Source: Candidatus Hydrogenedentota bacterium (GTDB lineage Bacteria > Hydrogenedentota > Hydrogenedentia > Hydrogenedentales > SLHB01). Taken from it: a stretch of DNA of 8,267 nt. The stretch's first letter is position 1. Every line of letters starts with the position of its first letter. The stretch covers positions 1 to 8,267 of the forward strand of contig JAFGTL010000414.1 of the NCBI GenBank assembly GCA_016934125.1. Direction: 5' to 3'. Below, in pieces: positions 1 to 6,326 of the stretch. Below the pieces are notes generated by a model. That model had not been told where the DNA came from and did no database searches. It saw nothing but the letters and a program-made list of their open reading frames with translations. Both the position numbers and the translations under genes were made by a program.

Positions 1-84
1 GCAGTTGCCTTCGCCTAGCAGTTCCCACTATCAGGGCCTGCAGAGGACTCTCACCTCATAAGAACTGTGCCATGCCTGGCGCAC
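1..84 (-). mobile_element. Probable 5' end of a group II intron (retroelement), continuing out of the window
   Basis: Read on the minus strand from 84, the sequence starts GTGCGCCAGGCATGGCAC. GTGCG matches the group II intron 5' consensus GUGYG, and GTGCGCC(A/C)GGCATGG is, from memory, a frequent 5' terminus of bacterial group II introns. It continues with GAGGTGAGAGTCCTC, a small stem-loop resembling the conserved 'GGUGAAAGUCC' segment of domain I, and then GGGAACTGCTAGGCGAAGGC, resembling the 'GCCGAAGGC' stretch of such introns. It starts six bases after the perfect hairpin; insertion next to terminator hairpins is a known habit of group IIC introns. Only 84 nt are present. Domain V, the reverse transcriptase/maturase and the 3' end are not visible, and the class cannot be assigned. 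Confidence 0.72.
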
Positions 85-90
85 ATACAG

Positions 91-121
91 CGCGGCCACG
101 GCCTGTCAGGCCGTGGCCGCG
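91..121 (-). terminator. Perfect 14-bp inverted repeat after gspD, possible terminator stem
   Basis: CGCGGCCACGGCCT at 91-104 is perfectly complementary to AGGCCGTGGCCGCG at 108-121, with a 3-nt loop. It begins 30 bp after the gspD stop, the usual place of an operon terminator. Neither strand has a T run after it, so a classical rho-independent terminator is not complete. On the operon strand, six bases (CTGTAT) follow before the presumed intron begins, so a former T-tract may have been displaced by the insertion. It could also be an mRNA 3'-end stabiliser. Confidence 0.6.
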
Positions 122-151
122 ATACGTTGCGTAACGGGCCTGCGTCCCGCC

Positions 152-3067
152 CTATTCGTCCGGTTCGGCAGGCTGTTCCGGCTCGGCGGCGTCGACGTCC
201 CTGATGATGTCGTCGAGGGGTTTCCAGTCGCGCACGATACGCGCCTGTTCGGCGACCTCGCGTGTGGCCACCGCGTCGGATTCGGCGTCGCGAAGAACCG
301 TCGGCGTGATAAAGGCGATCAACTCGGTGGTTTCGCGCTTCGTGTCTTTCTTCCGAAACACGAGGTTCACGAGGGGGATCCGGCTGAGGATGGGGAACCC
401 CCGAATGATCTTCGACTCCTCCTCGCGCATGATGCCGCCGATGACGATGGTGTCGCCGCTCTTCAAGGCCAGCTCCGTCTCGAAGGTGCGCGTATCGAGG
501 ATGTATCCGCCGAAGAGCACCTCGCCGGGGCGCACCTGCGACGATACGAGGTTGACGTTCATGACCACCTTGTCGCGCTCATTGATGTTGGGCGTGATGG
601 TGAGCCGCGTGCCGGCGTCCCTATACTCGAAGGATTGGTTCACGCCGCCCTCGGACGTGTTCAGGCTGTTGGTGATGAAGGGCACCTCCGAACCGACGAA
701 GATGTTGCCGGCCTCGTTGTTGTTCATCACGAGCGTCGGCTCCGAGAGGATGCGCGCGTCGACGTGGCGCCGGAGGAACTGCACCAGCAGGCTCACGTCG
801 AGGCCGGCGTCGGCGTTGATCGTCCCGTTCTCGTACGTGTCTTCCCAAGTGACGCCGAAGGTCGACTTCAAGCCGTTATCGAAATCGTCGGTTTCGAACA
901 CGCTCGCATCGCTGCTGTATCGCGTGCCGACTCGGGACACCTTGGTGGTGGTCACCTCGATGAGGCGGACGTGCACCAGCACCTTGGGCGATTCCGTGTC
1001 GAGTTCCGCGATGAGCTCGCGGAGCAACTCGAAGTACTGCACGGCCGTGGTAATGGTGAGCGAGTTGGTGCGCTTATCGGGCACGACGCGCACCTTGCCG
1101 ATCAGGTTGCTGATGGCGCGCTCATCCTTCTTCTTGCCTTGGGAAGTCAGCATCCAGGAGTAGTAGATGGGCTGCTCCTCTTCCTCGCCAGTCTGTTTCG
1201 GGGCCCGGGCGCCCTCGACGGCAAACAGGGCATTGAGTTGCTCGGCGATGTCCTCGGCCTTGGCGTTCTCGAGGCGGACGACCATGGTGTTGGCCGCGTC
1301 GGGGCTGGAATCATCGAGTTGCACCAGGAAATCCTCGATCACGCGGAAGTTCTCTTTGTTGTTCGTGGTGACGATGATCGAGTTCGTGGTGGTTTCCGGC
1401 ACGAACCGCACCTTCCCGTAGAGGCGGCCCACCTCTTCGTCTCCTTCGTTGTAGCGATCCCACCAGTAGTCGTAGTAGCCGCCCGATTTCGAGCTTCCCG
1501 TGCCGAAAATCTCGTTGAGGACTTCGGTGGCCTCGGTGGCGTCGATGAACTTCATCCGGTAGATGCGGGGCGCCACCTGATCGGCGTCAATGGGCCGATC
1601 GAGCTTCGCGATCATCTCGTCGATCTTGGTGAACTCCGTCGGCGGCGCGATGGCAATCACCGAGTTGGTGCGGCGTTCCGGCACAAACCGCGTCCGCTCG
1701 CCCCGATCCCGGCTCGGCGGGTAGAAGTAGTAACTCCGGTAGCTTGTCTGTTGCATGCCCGAATACAGATCATTCATCTGCTCGGCGATATCATCCGCAT
1801 CGGCGTATTCGAGCTCGTAGGTCTTCGTCGACGTCTGCACCGACTCCTCGGTGTCCAGTTCGGCGACGATCTCCTCGATCAACTTGAAATTCTCTTCCGA
1901 ACCCAGCACCACGAGGCAGCTCGAGCGATCATGCGCCGTGATTTCGACGGTATCCTGCGTGCGCTTGTCGGGGCGTTTCTGGAAAAGCGGGCGCAACTGC
2001 TCCGCAACCTCCTGCGGCTCCGCATAGTGGATCTGCACGGTGCGGAGCTGGAGATCCTGCGGCCGTTCGCGATCGAGATCCTCGATCAGCGGCTTAGCCG
2101 CTTCGAGGATCTCCTTCGGCGCGACCACGACGAGCCAGTTGGCCGTCTTGTACGGGACGACGTCGAGTTCGCCCGAACCGCCGCCCTTGCCGGGCGGGCC
2201 GGAGGGTTGCCCGGGCGGGCCCCCGCCGCCCTCGGCCGCTTTGCCCATCAGAATGCTGAGGACGGACTTCACGATGGGGGCAAGCTCCTCGGCATCGGCG
2301 TGCTTCAGCACGAACAACTCGAACTCCCTGTCCTTGGTGTCGAGCTGGTCGAGCTGGGCCACGATATCGCGGATGTTGGACACGCGGTTGGCGGTGTCGG
2401 TGACGATGAGTTGCTTCGACGCCGGATGGGCGAGAAGGGAGCCGCTCTTGCTCAACAGGGGCTTGACGAGGGCCTCGAGTTCGGCCACATCGGCGAAGCG
2501 GACGGGAATCGATACTTTGACGATGCCGGCAGTCACGTCTTCGAGGGTGCCCGGCTGCAGTTCCATGACGACTTCGGAGAGCATCTCGACGGGCACGAGG
2601 CGGATCGTGTCTTTGTCCTCGACGACGGCGATCTTCTCGAGGAGCAGGGCCTCGGCGATGAGGGCGAAGGCCTTCTCGGGAGGCACTTCCTCGGGGCTGA
2701 ACACGGAGATCTGGGCCTTGACATCCTTCTGTTTGACGACGAACTTGCCCGTCACGTCCGTGAGGAACTTGACTATTTGATCGATGTTGACGTTGTTCAG
2801 GTTGACTGCAACCGTCTTGGGCTTCTCCTTCTCGGCCGGGGCCGCCTCTTTGGCGGCACCCTCTCCAGAGGCGCCCTCCGCGGATGCGCCCTCCGCGGGC
2901 GCTCCCTCACCCGGAGGCGCCGCATCCTGCCCGCCCGCTTCGGCGCTCGGCCCCTCAGCACCGGCCGCCGGCGCCGCGGCCTCCTGTGCGCCGGCCACCG
3001 CCGGTGCCAGCCACAGGGCCGCCAGGATCAAGGCCGCAACTCGAACCATGCTGTTGCTACGTTTCAC
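152..3067 (-). CDS. gspD: GspD, T2SS outer-membrane secretin with an expanded N-domain series
   Basis: This 971-aa secretin forms the outer-membrane channel of the T2SS; 650-750 aa is usual. The signal peptide is 'VAALILAALWLAPAVAGA' with probable cleavage near AGA-QE. There is no lipobox Cys. Residues 28-83 are an Ala/Gly/Glu/Pro-rich linker. N0 covers about 84-158 ('VNLNNVNIDQIVKFLTDVTG'). About six secretin-N/ring-building repeats then run from 186 to 690. The C-terminal secretin domain (about 693-926) has 'VHVRLIEV', 'NIFVGSEVPFI', 'RDAGTRLTITPNI', 'LKSGDTIVIGGIM', 'FPILSRIPLVNLVF' and 'ELIAFITPTVLRD', all canonical positions. An acidic, proline-containing tail of about 45 aa takes the place of a pilotin-binding S domain; no clear S domain is seen. 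The start is GTG at 3067 with AGAGGA 7 nt upstream. The in-frame ATG at 3049 would remove the basic KR of the signal peptide n-region. A 99-bp gap separates it from the GspC-like gene. Confidence 0.95.
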   Translation of the reverse strand: MKRSNSMVRVAALILAALWLAPAVAGAQEAAAPAAGAEGPSAEAGGQDAAPPGEGAPAEGASAEGASGEGAAKEAAPAEKEKPKTVAVNLNNVNIDQIVKFLTDVTGKFVVKQKDVKAQISVFSPEEVPPEKAFALIAEALLLEKIAVVEDKDTIRLVPVEMLSEVVMELQPGTLEDVTAGIVKVSIPVRFADVAELEALVKPLLSKSGSLLAHPASKQLIVTDTANRVSNIRDIVAQLDQLDTKDREFELFVLKHADAEELAPIVKSVLSILMGKAAEGGGGPPGQPSGPPGKGGGSGELDVVPYKTANWLVVVAPKEILEAAKPLIEDLDRERPQDLQLRTVQIHYAEPQEVAEQLRPLFQKRPDKRTQDTVEITAHDRSSCLVVLGSEENFKLIEEIVAELDTEESVQTSTKTYELEYADADDIAEQMNDLYSGMQQTSYRSYYFYPPSRDRGERTRFVPERRTNSVIAIAPPTEFTKIDEMIAKLDRPIDADQVAPRIYRMKFIDATEATEVLNEIFGTGSSKSGGYYDYWWDRYNEGDEEVGRLYGKVRFVPETTTNSIIVTTNNKENFRVIEDFLVQLDDSSPDAANTMVVRLENAKAEDIAEQLNALFAVEGARAPKQTGEEEEQPIYYSWMLTSQGKKKDERAISNLIGKVRVVPDKRTNSLTITTAVQYFELLRELIAELDTESPKVLVHVRLIEVTTTKVSRVGTRYSSDASVFETDDFDNGLKSTFGVTWEDTYENGTINADAGLDVSLLVQFLRRHVDARILSEPTLVMNNNEAGNIFVGSEVPFITNSLNTSEGGVNQSFEYRDAGTRLTITPNINERDKVVMNVNLVSSQVRPGEVLFGGYILDTRTFETELALKSGDTIVIGGIMREEESKIIRGFPILSRIPLVNLVFRKKDTKRETTELIAFITPTVLRDAESDAVATREVAEQARIVRDWKPLDDIIRDVDAAEPEQPAEPDE
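998..2512 (-). repeat. Six consecutive secretin N-type (ring-building) repeats within gspD
   Basis: Six copies of the same alpha/beta unit can be read in GspD at about residues 186-240, 248-332, 339-405, 413-490, 499-585 and 591-690. Each has a first strand plus an 'A.DIAEQLN.LF'-type helix and closes with a hydrophobic strand and a helix ending in LD ('IVAQLD', 'LIEDLD', 'IVAELD', 'MIAKLD', 'FLVQLD', 'LIAELD'). The last three are clearly related: TRFVPERRTNSV, VRFVPETTTNSI and VRVVPDKRTNSL occupy the same place. The repeats differ at DNA level, so the duplications are old. Boundaries are by eye. Confidence 0.82.
1118..1756 (-). other. Region of gspD holding three Tyr/Trp-rich inserts in successive N repeats
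   Basis: In each of the last three N repeats the helix and the following 'R(F/V)VP' strand are separated by an aromatic insert: TSYRSYYFYP (1756-1700), GGYYDYWWDRYNEG (1492-1424) and PIYYSWM (1219-1118). The inserts lie at the equivalent structural place. In solved GspD structures, a loop of the N3 ring narrows the channel, so these may project into the lumen; that step is inference. The second repeat has a Gly/Pro-rich insert at its corresponding place (2242-2168). Confidence 0.7.
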
Positions 3068-3074
3068 TGCACCA

Positions 3075-3080
3075 TCCTCT
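3075..3080 (-). promoter_or_regulatory. Shine-Dalgarno that decides the gspD GTG start
   Basis: AGAGGA lies 7 nt before the GTG at 3067. The ATG at 3049 has no comparable site and would give a signal peptide without its basic residues. Confidence 0.7.
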
Positions 3081-3086
3081 CGCTTC

Positions 3087-3109
3087 GGCAGGCGCTCGGT
3101 GCGCCCGCC
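3087..3109 (-). other. Hairpin in the gspC-like/gspD gap
   Basis: On the minus-strand RNA, GGCGGGCGC pairs with GCGCCUGCC over nine pairs, including one G-U, around the loop ACCGA. On the plus strand the same position is an A-C mismatch, so the fold favours the operon transcript. It ends 6 nt before the gspD Shine-Dalgarno. A second, bulged hairpin (GCGCCG...CGGCGC with inner GCCC/GGGC) can be drawn at 3126-3153. High GC makes chance hairpins common. There is no U run, so a terminator is unlikely. Confidence 0.4.
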
Positions 3110-3166
3110 TCTTCTCCCTTCCAGTGCGCCGCGTCCGCCCAGCGGGCCGGCGCGTGCCTTCCCTGC

Positions 3167-3838
3167 TTACTCGACACGGATCGAGTACAGTCTCCCTTCC
3201 TTGGCCCCGGGGGGAAGCGGCCCGCCCTGAAGCTGCACTCCGTTCGGTGGGGCCCCATTGGGCGGCCCGCCCGGGGGCGGGGCACCGTTCGGTGGCGCCC
3301 CATTCGGCTGGGCGCCCGGAGGCACCCCGTTGGGTGGGCCGGGCTGCGGCCCCGCGCCGGGCTCCGGCTTCTTGTCGCCGCCGGGGAACACGGTGGCTAT
3401 CCGTTGTTTCCCGTCCTTCTCGAACACGACTTCGTTGGGGCGGATCTCGATGATCTTCTCGCCGCCGGGGATCTCGGCGCCCACCTGGAACGGTTTGGCC
3501 TTGTCCGGCTCGGTGCCCACGAGGGCGGTGTCGCCGAGGATGCCGAACACCTTGGCCGGCGGCGGGGGCTGCGGCCCCTTACCGAGCACGCCCTTCTCGT
3601 AGATCGCGTTGTAGTATTCGATGGGTTGGGCGTCTTTCCGGCCGGGCGGCGTGCCGGTGTACTCCTCGAGGGCGGCGATCAGCCGGCCGGCCCGGATCGC
3701 GTTGACGCCGTATCGCACGCCCTGCAGCAGGAACAGGGCCGCCACCACCACAAGCAGAGCGAGCAGGCATCGATCCGGACCGATGTCTTTCACGAGGGCG
3801 CGGGCCTTCTGCACTGCTGCCGCCAGGTTCATCTTCAT
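3167..3838 (-). CDS. GspC/PilP-like periplasmic connector with a PPNG-rich tail
   Basis: This 223-aa protein has one N-terminal membrane helix (residues about 23-40, 'CLLALLVVVAALFLLQG') and a periplasmic remainder. Residues about 73-151 look like the homology-region (HR) domain of GspC or the beta-domain of PilP: 'AKVFGILGDTALVGTEP', then 'VGAEIPGGEKIIEIRPNEVVFEKDGK'. In those families this domain binds the secretin N0 domain and links the inner-membrane platform to it. Residues 152-212 are a Pro/Gly/Asn-rich tail with PPNGAP-type repeats, ending in GRLYSIRVE. No PDZ domain follows, unlike classical GspC. The ATG at 3838 overlaps the gspM stop (ATGA) and has AGGGAGGA 5-8 nt upstream. Placement just before gspD supports the connector role, as gspC and gspD are commonly adjacent. 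Whether to call it GspC or PilP cannot be settled by eye, so no symbol is given. Confidence 0.78.
   Translation of the reverse strand: MKMNLAAAVQKARALVKDIGPDRCLLALLVVVAALFLLQGVRYGVNAIRAGRLIAALEEYTGTPPGRKDAQPIEYYNAIYEKGVLGKGPQPPPPAKVFGILGDTALVGTEPDKAKPFQVGAEIPGGEKIIEIRPNEVVFEKDGKQRIATVFPGGDKKPEPGAGPQPGPPNGVPPGAQPNGAPPNGAPPPGGPPNGAPPNGVQLQGGPLPPGAKEGRLYSIRVE
3239..3343 (-). repeat. PPNGAP-type imperfect repeat in the tail of the GspC-like gene
   Basis: The sequence encodes repeated PPNG(A/V)P units with PPPGG and PGAQPNG variants (protein residues about 166-200). At DNA level the copies share CCGTTSGGTGGSSCC-like cores but are imperfect. The segment is probably disordered or polyproline-like and periplasmic. 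Confidence 0.8.
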
Positions 3839-4794
3839 AGCGTCCTCCCTGCGGGCTCGTACGCCAGGATGTTGAGGCTGGCGGTGATGGCGTCGTTCTT
3901 CTGGATGTCGCGCCGGAAGTTGATCTGATCGACACGGATGAAGCGTTCGCCCTTCTCGAAGGCATGCAGCATCTTGATCAGGCCCTCGAGGGTGGTCTCG
4001 ACGTCCACCTGGAGCACGATCGCCGCGAAGTGCTCGCGTCCTTGCCGGCCCGAGGCGCGCTTCTGCGGCGAGATCCGCTTGATGTTCACCTTCGCTTCCT
4101 TGGCGGTACGCTCGAGATACGTGGCGAGCGTCACGTACTCGGGGGCCTCGGCTTCCTTCTCCGACGGCTTCGCCTCCTTCTTGCTGTCGGAAGCGCCGGG
4201 CTTGGCCGGTTCCTTACCCGCCTCGGGTTTCCCCTCTCCGCCAGCCGCCTCACCAGCGTCGGAGGAGGCCCTAGCGTCCTTGGGAGCCTGTTCGGCGTCT
4301 TTCGGGGCGTCTTCGGCATCCTTCGATGCCGCAGCATCCTTCGATGCCGCGCCGTCCTTCGGAGCGTCCTCGCCGTCCTTCGGAGCGTCCTCGCCGTCCT
4401 TCGGAGCGCCTTCGGTGTCTTTCGGAGCGCCTTCGGTGTCTTTCGGAGCGCCTTCGGTGTCTTTCGGAGCGCCTTCGGCGTCCTTCGGGGCGTCCTTGGG
4501 CGGGCCTTCGCCGCCCTTGGCGTCCTTGGCGCCGTCCTCGCCGGCCTTCGAGCCGCCGGTGCCGAGCAAGGAGCCCATCCTGCCGACGAGCGCATTGCGG
4601 CGGGCGAGCAGGGAGTCCTGTCCGTCCACCCGATCGCGGAGTTTGTCGATGAGCTCGAGTTTCGGATTGAGGCGGGCGCCCATGTCGCCCCATTTCCGCG
4701 CGATTGGCGCGAACACGTAGGCGACGAGGATGATGACGGCCGCGAGTATGCCGCCCACCATCAGAAGACGCCGTTCCCGGTTGGATACGTTCAT
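3835..4794 (-). CDS. gspM: GspM/PilO-like inner-membrane platform protein with a long KD-repeat linker
   Basis: This 319-aa bitopic membrane protein is predicted to partner GspL in the T2SS platform. A short basic cytoplasmic N-terminus (NRERR) precedes one membrane helix (residues about 10-29). A predicted helical segment follows (40-78: 'LELIDKLRDRVDGQDSLLAR'), and a compact C-terminal ferredoxin-like domain lies at about 220-319 ('YLERTAKEAKVNIKRISPQK', 'LEGLIKMLHAFEKGERFIRV'). The last pattern is typical of PilO/GspM. Between them, residues about 80-219 are low complexity, with tandem 'GAPKDTE' and 'DAPKDGE' heptads, then Lys/Glu/Ala-rich sequence. GspM is usually about 160-200 aa, so the linker explains the extra length. 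The frame is open further upstream to 5781, but the ATG at 4794 is chosen because it has a strong GGAGGAGG 9 nt upstream, overlaps the gspL stop as ATGA, and begins a normal N-in membrane protein. The stop TGA overlaps the next ATG at 3838. Confidence 0.85.
   Translation of the reverse strand: MNVSNRERRLLMVGGILAAVIILVAYVFAPIARKWGDMGARLNPKLELIDKLRDRVDGQDSLLARRNALVGRMGSLLGTGGSKAGEDGAKDAKGGEGPPKDAPKDAEGAPKDTEGAPKDTEGAPKDTEGAPKDGEDAPKDGEDAPKDGAASKDAAASKDAEDAPKDAEQAPKDARASSDAGEAAGGEGKPEAGKEPAKPGASDSKKEAKPSEKEAEAPEYVTLATYLERTAKEAKVNIKRISPQKRASGRQGREHFAAIVLQVDVETTLEGLIKMLHAFEKGERFIRVDQINFRRDIQKNDAITASLNILAYEPAGRTL
3843..3850 (-). promoter_or_regulatory. Shine-Dalgarno of the GspC-like gene
   Basis: AGGGAGGA lies just upstream of the ATG at 3838, inside the last codons of gspM, supporting coupled translation across the ATGA overlap. 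Confidence 0.7.
4285..4500 (-). repeat. 21-bp (heptad) tandem repeat in the gspM linker
   Basis: The unit (plus strand) TTCGGTGTCTTTCGGAGCGCC occurs three times perfectly in tandem at 4411-4431, 4432-4452 and 4453-4473. Degenerate copies flank it: CTCGCCGTCCTTCGGAGCGYC at 4369-4389 and 4390-4410, and TTCGGCGTCCTTCGGGGCGTC at 4474-4494, with shorter 18-bp variants further left. It encodes repeats of GAPKDTE, DAPKDGE and AASKDA in the periplasmic linker. It stays in frame throughout. It has no spacers, so it is not a CRISPR array. Confidence 0.93.
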
Positions 4795-6290
4795 GATGCG
4801 CCGCCTCCTCCGCCCTGCCGCAGTTCGCACGTGATGCCGAACTTGTAGTTGTCCTTCTCTTTGGTGGCGCCGGTGAACTTGGGATTCACGAACACCGGAG
4901 ACTCCTTCATGGCGGCGATGGCCTGTTCCTCCGTTGCCTCGACAGTCTTGGTGCGGCCGGAAATGGTGACGCGGCCCTGGGAGTCGATGACGACGGACTC
5001 GACTTGGATGTCTTTGGGAAAGACGTCGGCGAGCGCCATGAACACATCGAGAATCGACCGCTGACGGCGGCTCTCGTATTGGAGGACATCCACCTCTTCC
5101 TGGAGGCGCTCCATGTCGCGGATCAGGGGGCGCGCCTCGTCGATGACGCGGTTGGCGGCGCGGAGTTGGCCGGCGCGCACGGCGAACACGCCGACGAGCA
5201 GGGCCAGCAGGATCACGGCATTGGCCGCGATGAGGAGGCCGCGTTTGCCGTGGAGATCGACGCCGCCGAGGCGGGGGCGGGTGCGGCGCAGCGGGGGCGC
5301 GGCGGTGCGCTGCCCGGCTTCGCGGCGGCGCAGGGCCACGAGCGCGCCGACGCACGCGGGGAACGCCGCCATGAGATCCTGGCCGGCCGTCGCGTTGTCC
5401 GCCACGGCCACCTCGCCCGGGCAGGTGCCGGGCTCGACGGGGATGCGGAGCCGGGCGCTGAGGGCCTCGGCGAGGGCGGGATCGTGCATGGCCGCGCCGA
5501 CAAGCGCCATCCGGGCCGGCATAACGCCGCCGGCCCGCAGCGAGTAGTCGTAGAAAGACTGATCGAGTTCGTTTGCGGCCCGCGCGGCCCAGGCGCCATT
5601 GGTTTCGCCGGCAGGCGGATCGAGGGCGATGCGCCGGGCGTAGCGGAGTGCGCCACCTTCGGCTATGGCGAGGAGGGCCTGGCCGGGATCCAGCGCGGCG
5701 ACGGCGACGGGCTCGTCCGGCGACGCCGCCGCGGAGATGATCTCGACGAGGCCGGCCGCGTCGAACTCGACGCCGCGGCACCGGACGCCCTTGGCCCGCA
5801 GTTCCTCTTCGGCGGAGGCGATGTCGGCCGTGGCGGCGGCAAGGACGAGCACGTTCCCCTTGCCGGGCGCGCCGTTATCCTGGCGTTCGGTAACCCAGGT
5901 GCTGTCGGCCACCGGATAGGGCAGTTCGGTTTCGAGCCGGAGGGCCACCATCCGGCGGATCTGATCGGGGGGCGCGTTCACGAGGTCGAGGAACCGGCAC
6001 ACCGAGGAGCGGGAATTGACCACGAGCACCACCTCGTCGGCGTTGGCGAAGGACTCGCCTTCGCCCCGGGACTCGCCCGGCGCCCCGGCGGGGGCCGTCG
6101 AGGGCCACATGCATGCCCGCGAGATGGTGGCGCGGCCCTCGGCGATCTCCGCCTCGATGGCCTTCCACTGGTGCTCGCCGGCCCGTTCGAGGATCAGGAC
6201 GGTGCGCGGGGCGCCGGCTGCGCGATTGCGACGGCGGAGGAACTGGATCGCGGCCCGGCCGCGCTCCGCCAGCCTGGTGGTCAATGACAC
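4791..6290 (-). CDS. gspL: GspL-like inner-membrane platform protein (PilM-PilN-type fold)
   Basis: This 499-aa protein is predicted to couple the cytoplasmic secretion ATPase to the periplasmic T2SS machinery. Residues about 28-322 form a cytoplasmic actin-like (ASKHA/PilM-like) domain. Visible signs are 'LDPGQALLAIA' near 200, at the place of the nucleotide-binding DxG strand-turn, and 'MALVGAAMHDPALAEALSAR' near 261, which resembles the PilM 'ivLtGGga' element. The Gly/Thr residues of a working phosphate loop are not obvious, so nucleotide binding is doubtful. One membrane helix lies at about 351-371. A charged helical or coiled-coil stretch follows (372-412), then a PilN/GspL ferredoxin-like domain (about 424-490) with 'VESVVIDSQGRVTISGRT'. 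The C-terminus is QGGGGGAS. The start is GTG at 6290 with AGGGAGAG upstream, 36 bp after the gspK stop. The stop TGA overlaps the gspM ATG (ATGA). A name such as 'PilM-PilN fusion' would describe the same fold. Confidence 0.88.
   Translation of the reverse strand: MSLTTRLAERGRAAIQFLRRRNRAAGAPRTVLILERAGEHQWKAIEAEIAEGRATISRACMWPSTAPAGAPGESRGEGESFANADEVVLVVNSRSSVCRFLDLVNAPPDQIRRMVALRLETELPYPVADSTWVTERQDNGAPGKGNVLVLAAATADIASAEEELRAKGVRCRGVEFDAAGLVEIISAAASPDEPVAVAALDPGQALLAIAEGGALRYARRIALDPPAGETNGAWAARAANELDQSFYDYSLRAGGVMPARMALVGAAMHDPALAEALSARLRIPVEPGTCPGEVAVADNATAGQDLMAAFPACVGALVALRRREAGQRTAAPPLRRTRPRLGGVDLHGKRGLLIAANAVILLALLVGVFAVRAGQLRAANRVIDEARPLIRDMERLQEEVDVLQYESRRQRSILDVFMALADVFPKDIQVESVVIDSQGRVTISGRTKTVEATEEQAIAAMKESPVFVNPKFTGATKEKDNYKFGITCELRQGGGGGAS
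4804..4811 (-). promoter_or_regulatory. Strong Shine-Dalgarno of gspM, embedded in the gspL polyglycine codons
   Basis: GGAGGAGG lies 9 nt before the gspM ATG at 4794 and is part of the codons for the GspL C-terminal QGGGGGAS. It decides the gspM start against the longer open frame upstream. Confidence 0.8.
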
Positions 6291-6297
6291 CGTGTTG

Positions 6298-6305
6298 CTC
6301 TCCCT
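6298..6305 (-). promoter_or_regulatory. Shine-Dalgarno that decides the gspL GTG start
   Basis: AGGGAGAG lies 7 nt before the GTG at 6290, within the 36-bp gspK-gspL gap. No ATG nearby in this frame offers a better start. Confidence 0.65.
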
Positions 6306-6326
6306 GTTTCGTTGGACGCCATAGCG

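Noticed and set aside
91..121. Operator or recombination site instead of a terminator stem
   Set aside because: A perfect palindrome could serve as one, but its place just after the last gene of the operon, with no gene start beside it, fits a 3'-end stem better.
3047..3049. ATG start for gspD
   Set aside because: It would drop the basic n-region of the signal peptide and lacks a Shine-Dalgarno; the GTG at 3067 has AGAGGA 7 nt upstream.
113..3928. A 1271-codon open frame on the plus strand, antisense to gspD and the GspC-like gene
   Set aside because: It is opposite a secretin with unmistakable family motifs. Its length follows from GC bias at third codon positions. The translation shows no recognisable domain and has runs of His/Arg/Asp/Gly typical of antisense frames.
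4285..4500. CRISPR array or other non-coding repeat
   Set aside because: The units are contiguous with no spacers, have a 21-bp period and stay in frame within gspM; they encode a protein linker.
4795..5781. Upstream extension of the gspM frame to 5781
   Set aside because: The extra 329 residues are Arg/Pro/Gly-rich shadow sequence inside gspL. The ATG at 4794 has a strong Shine-Dalgarno and starts a normal membrane protein.
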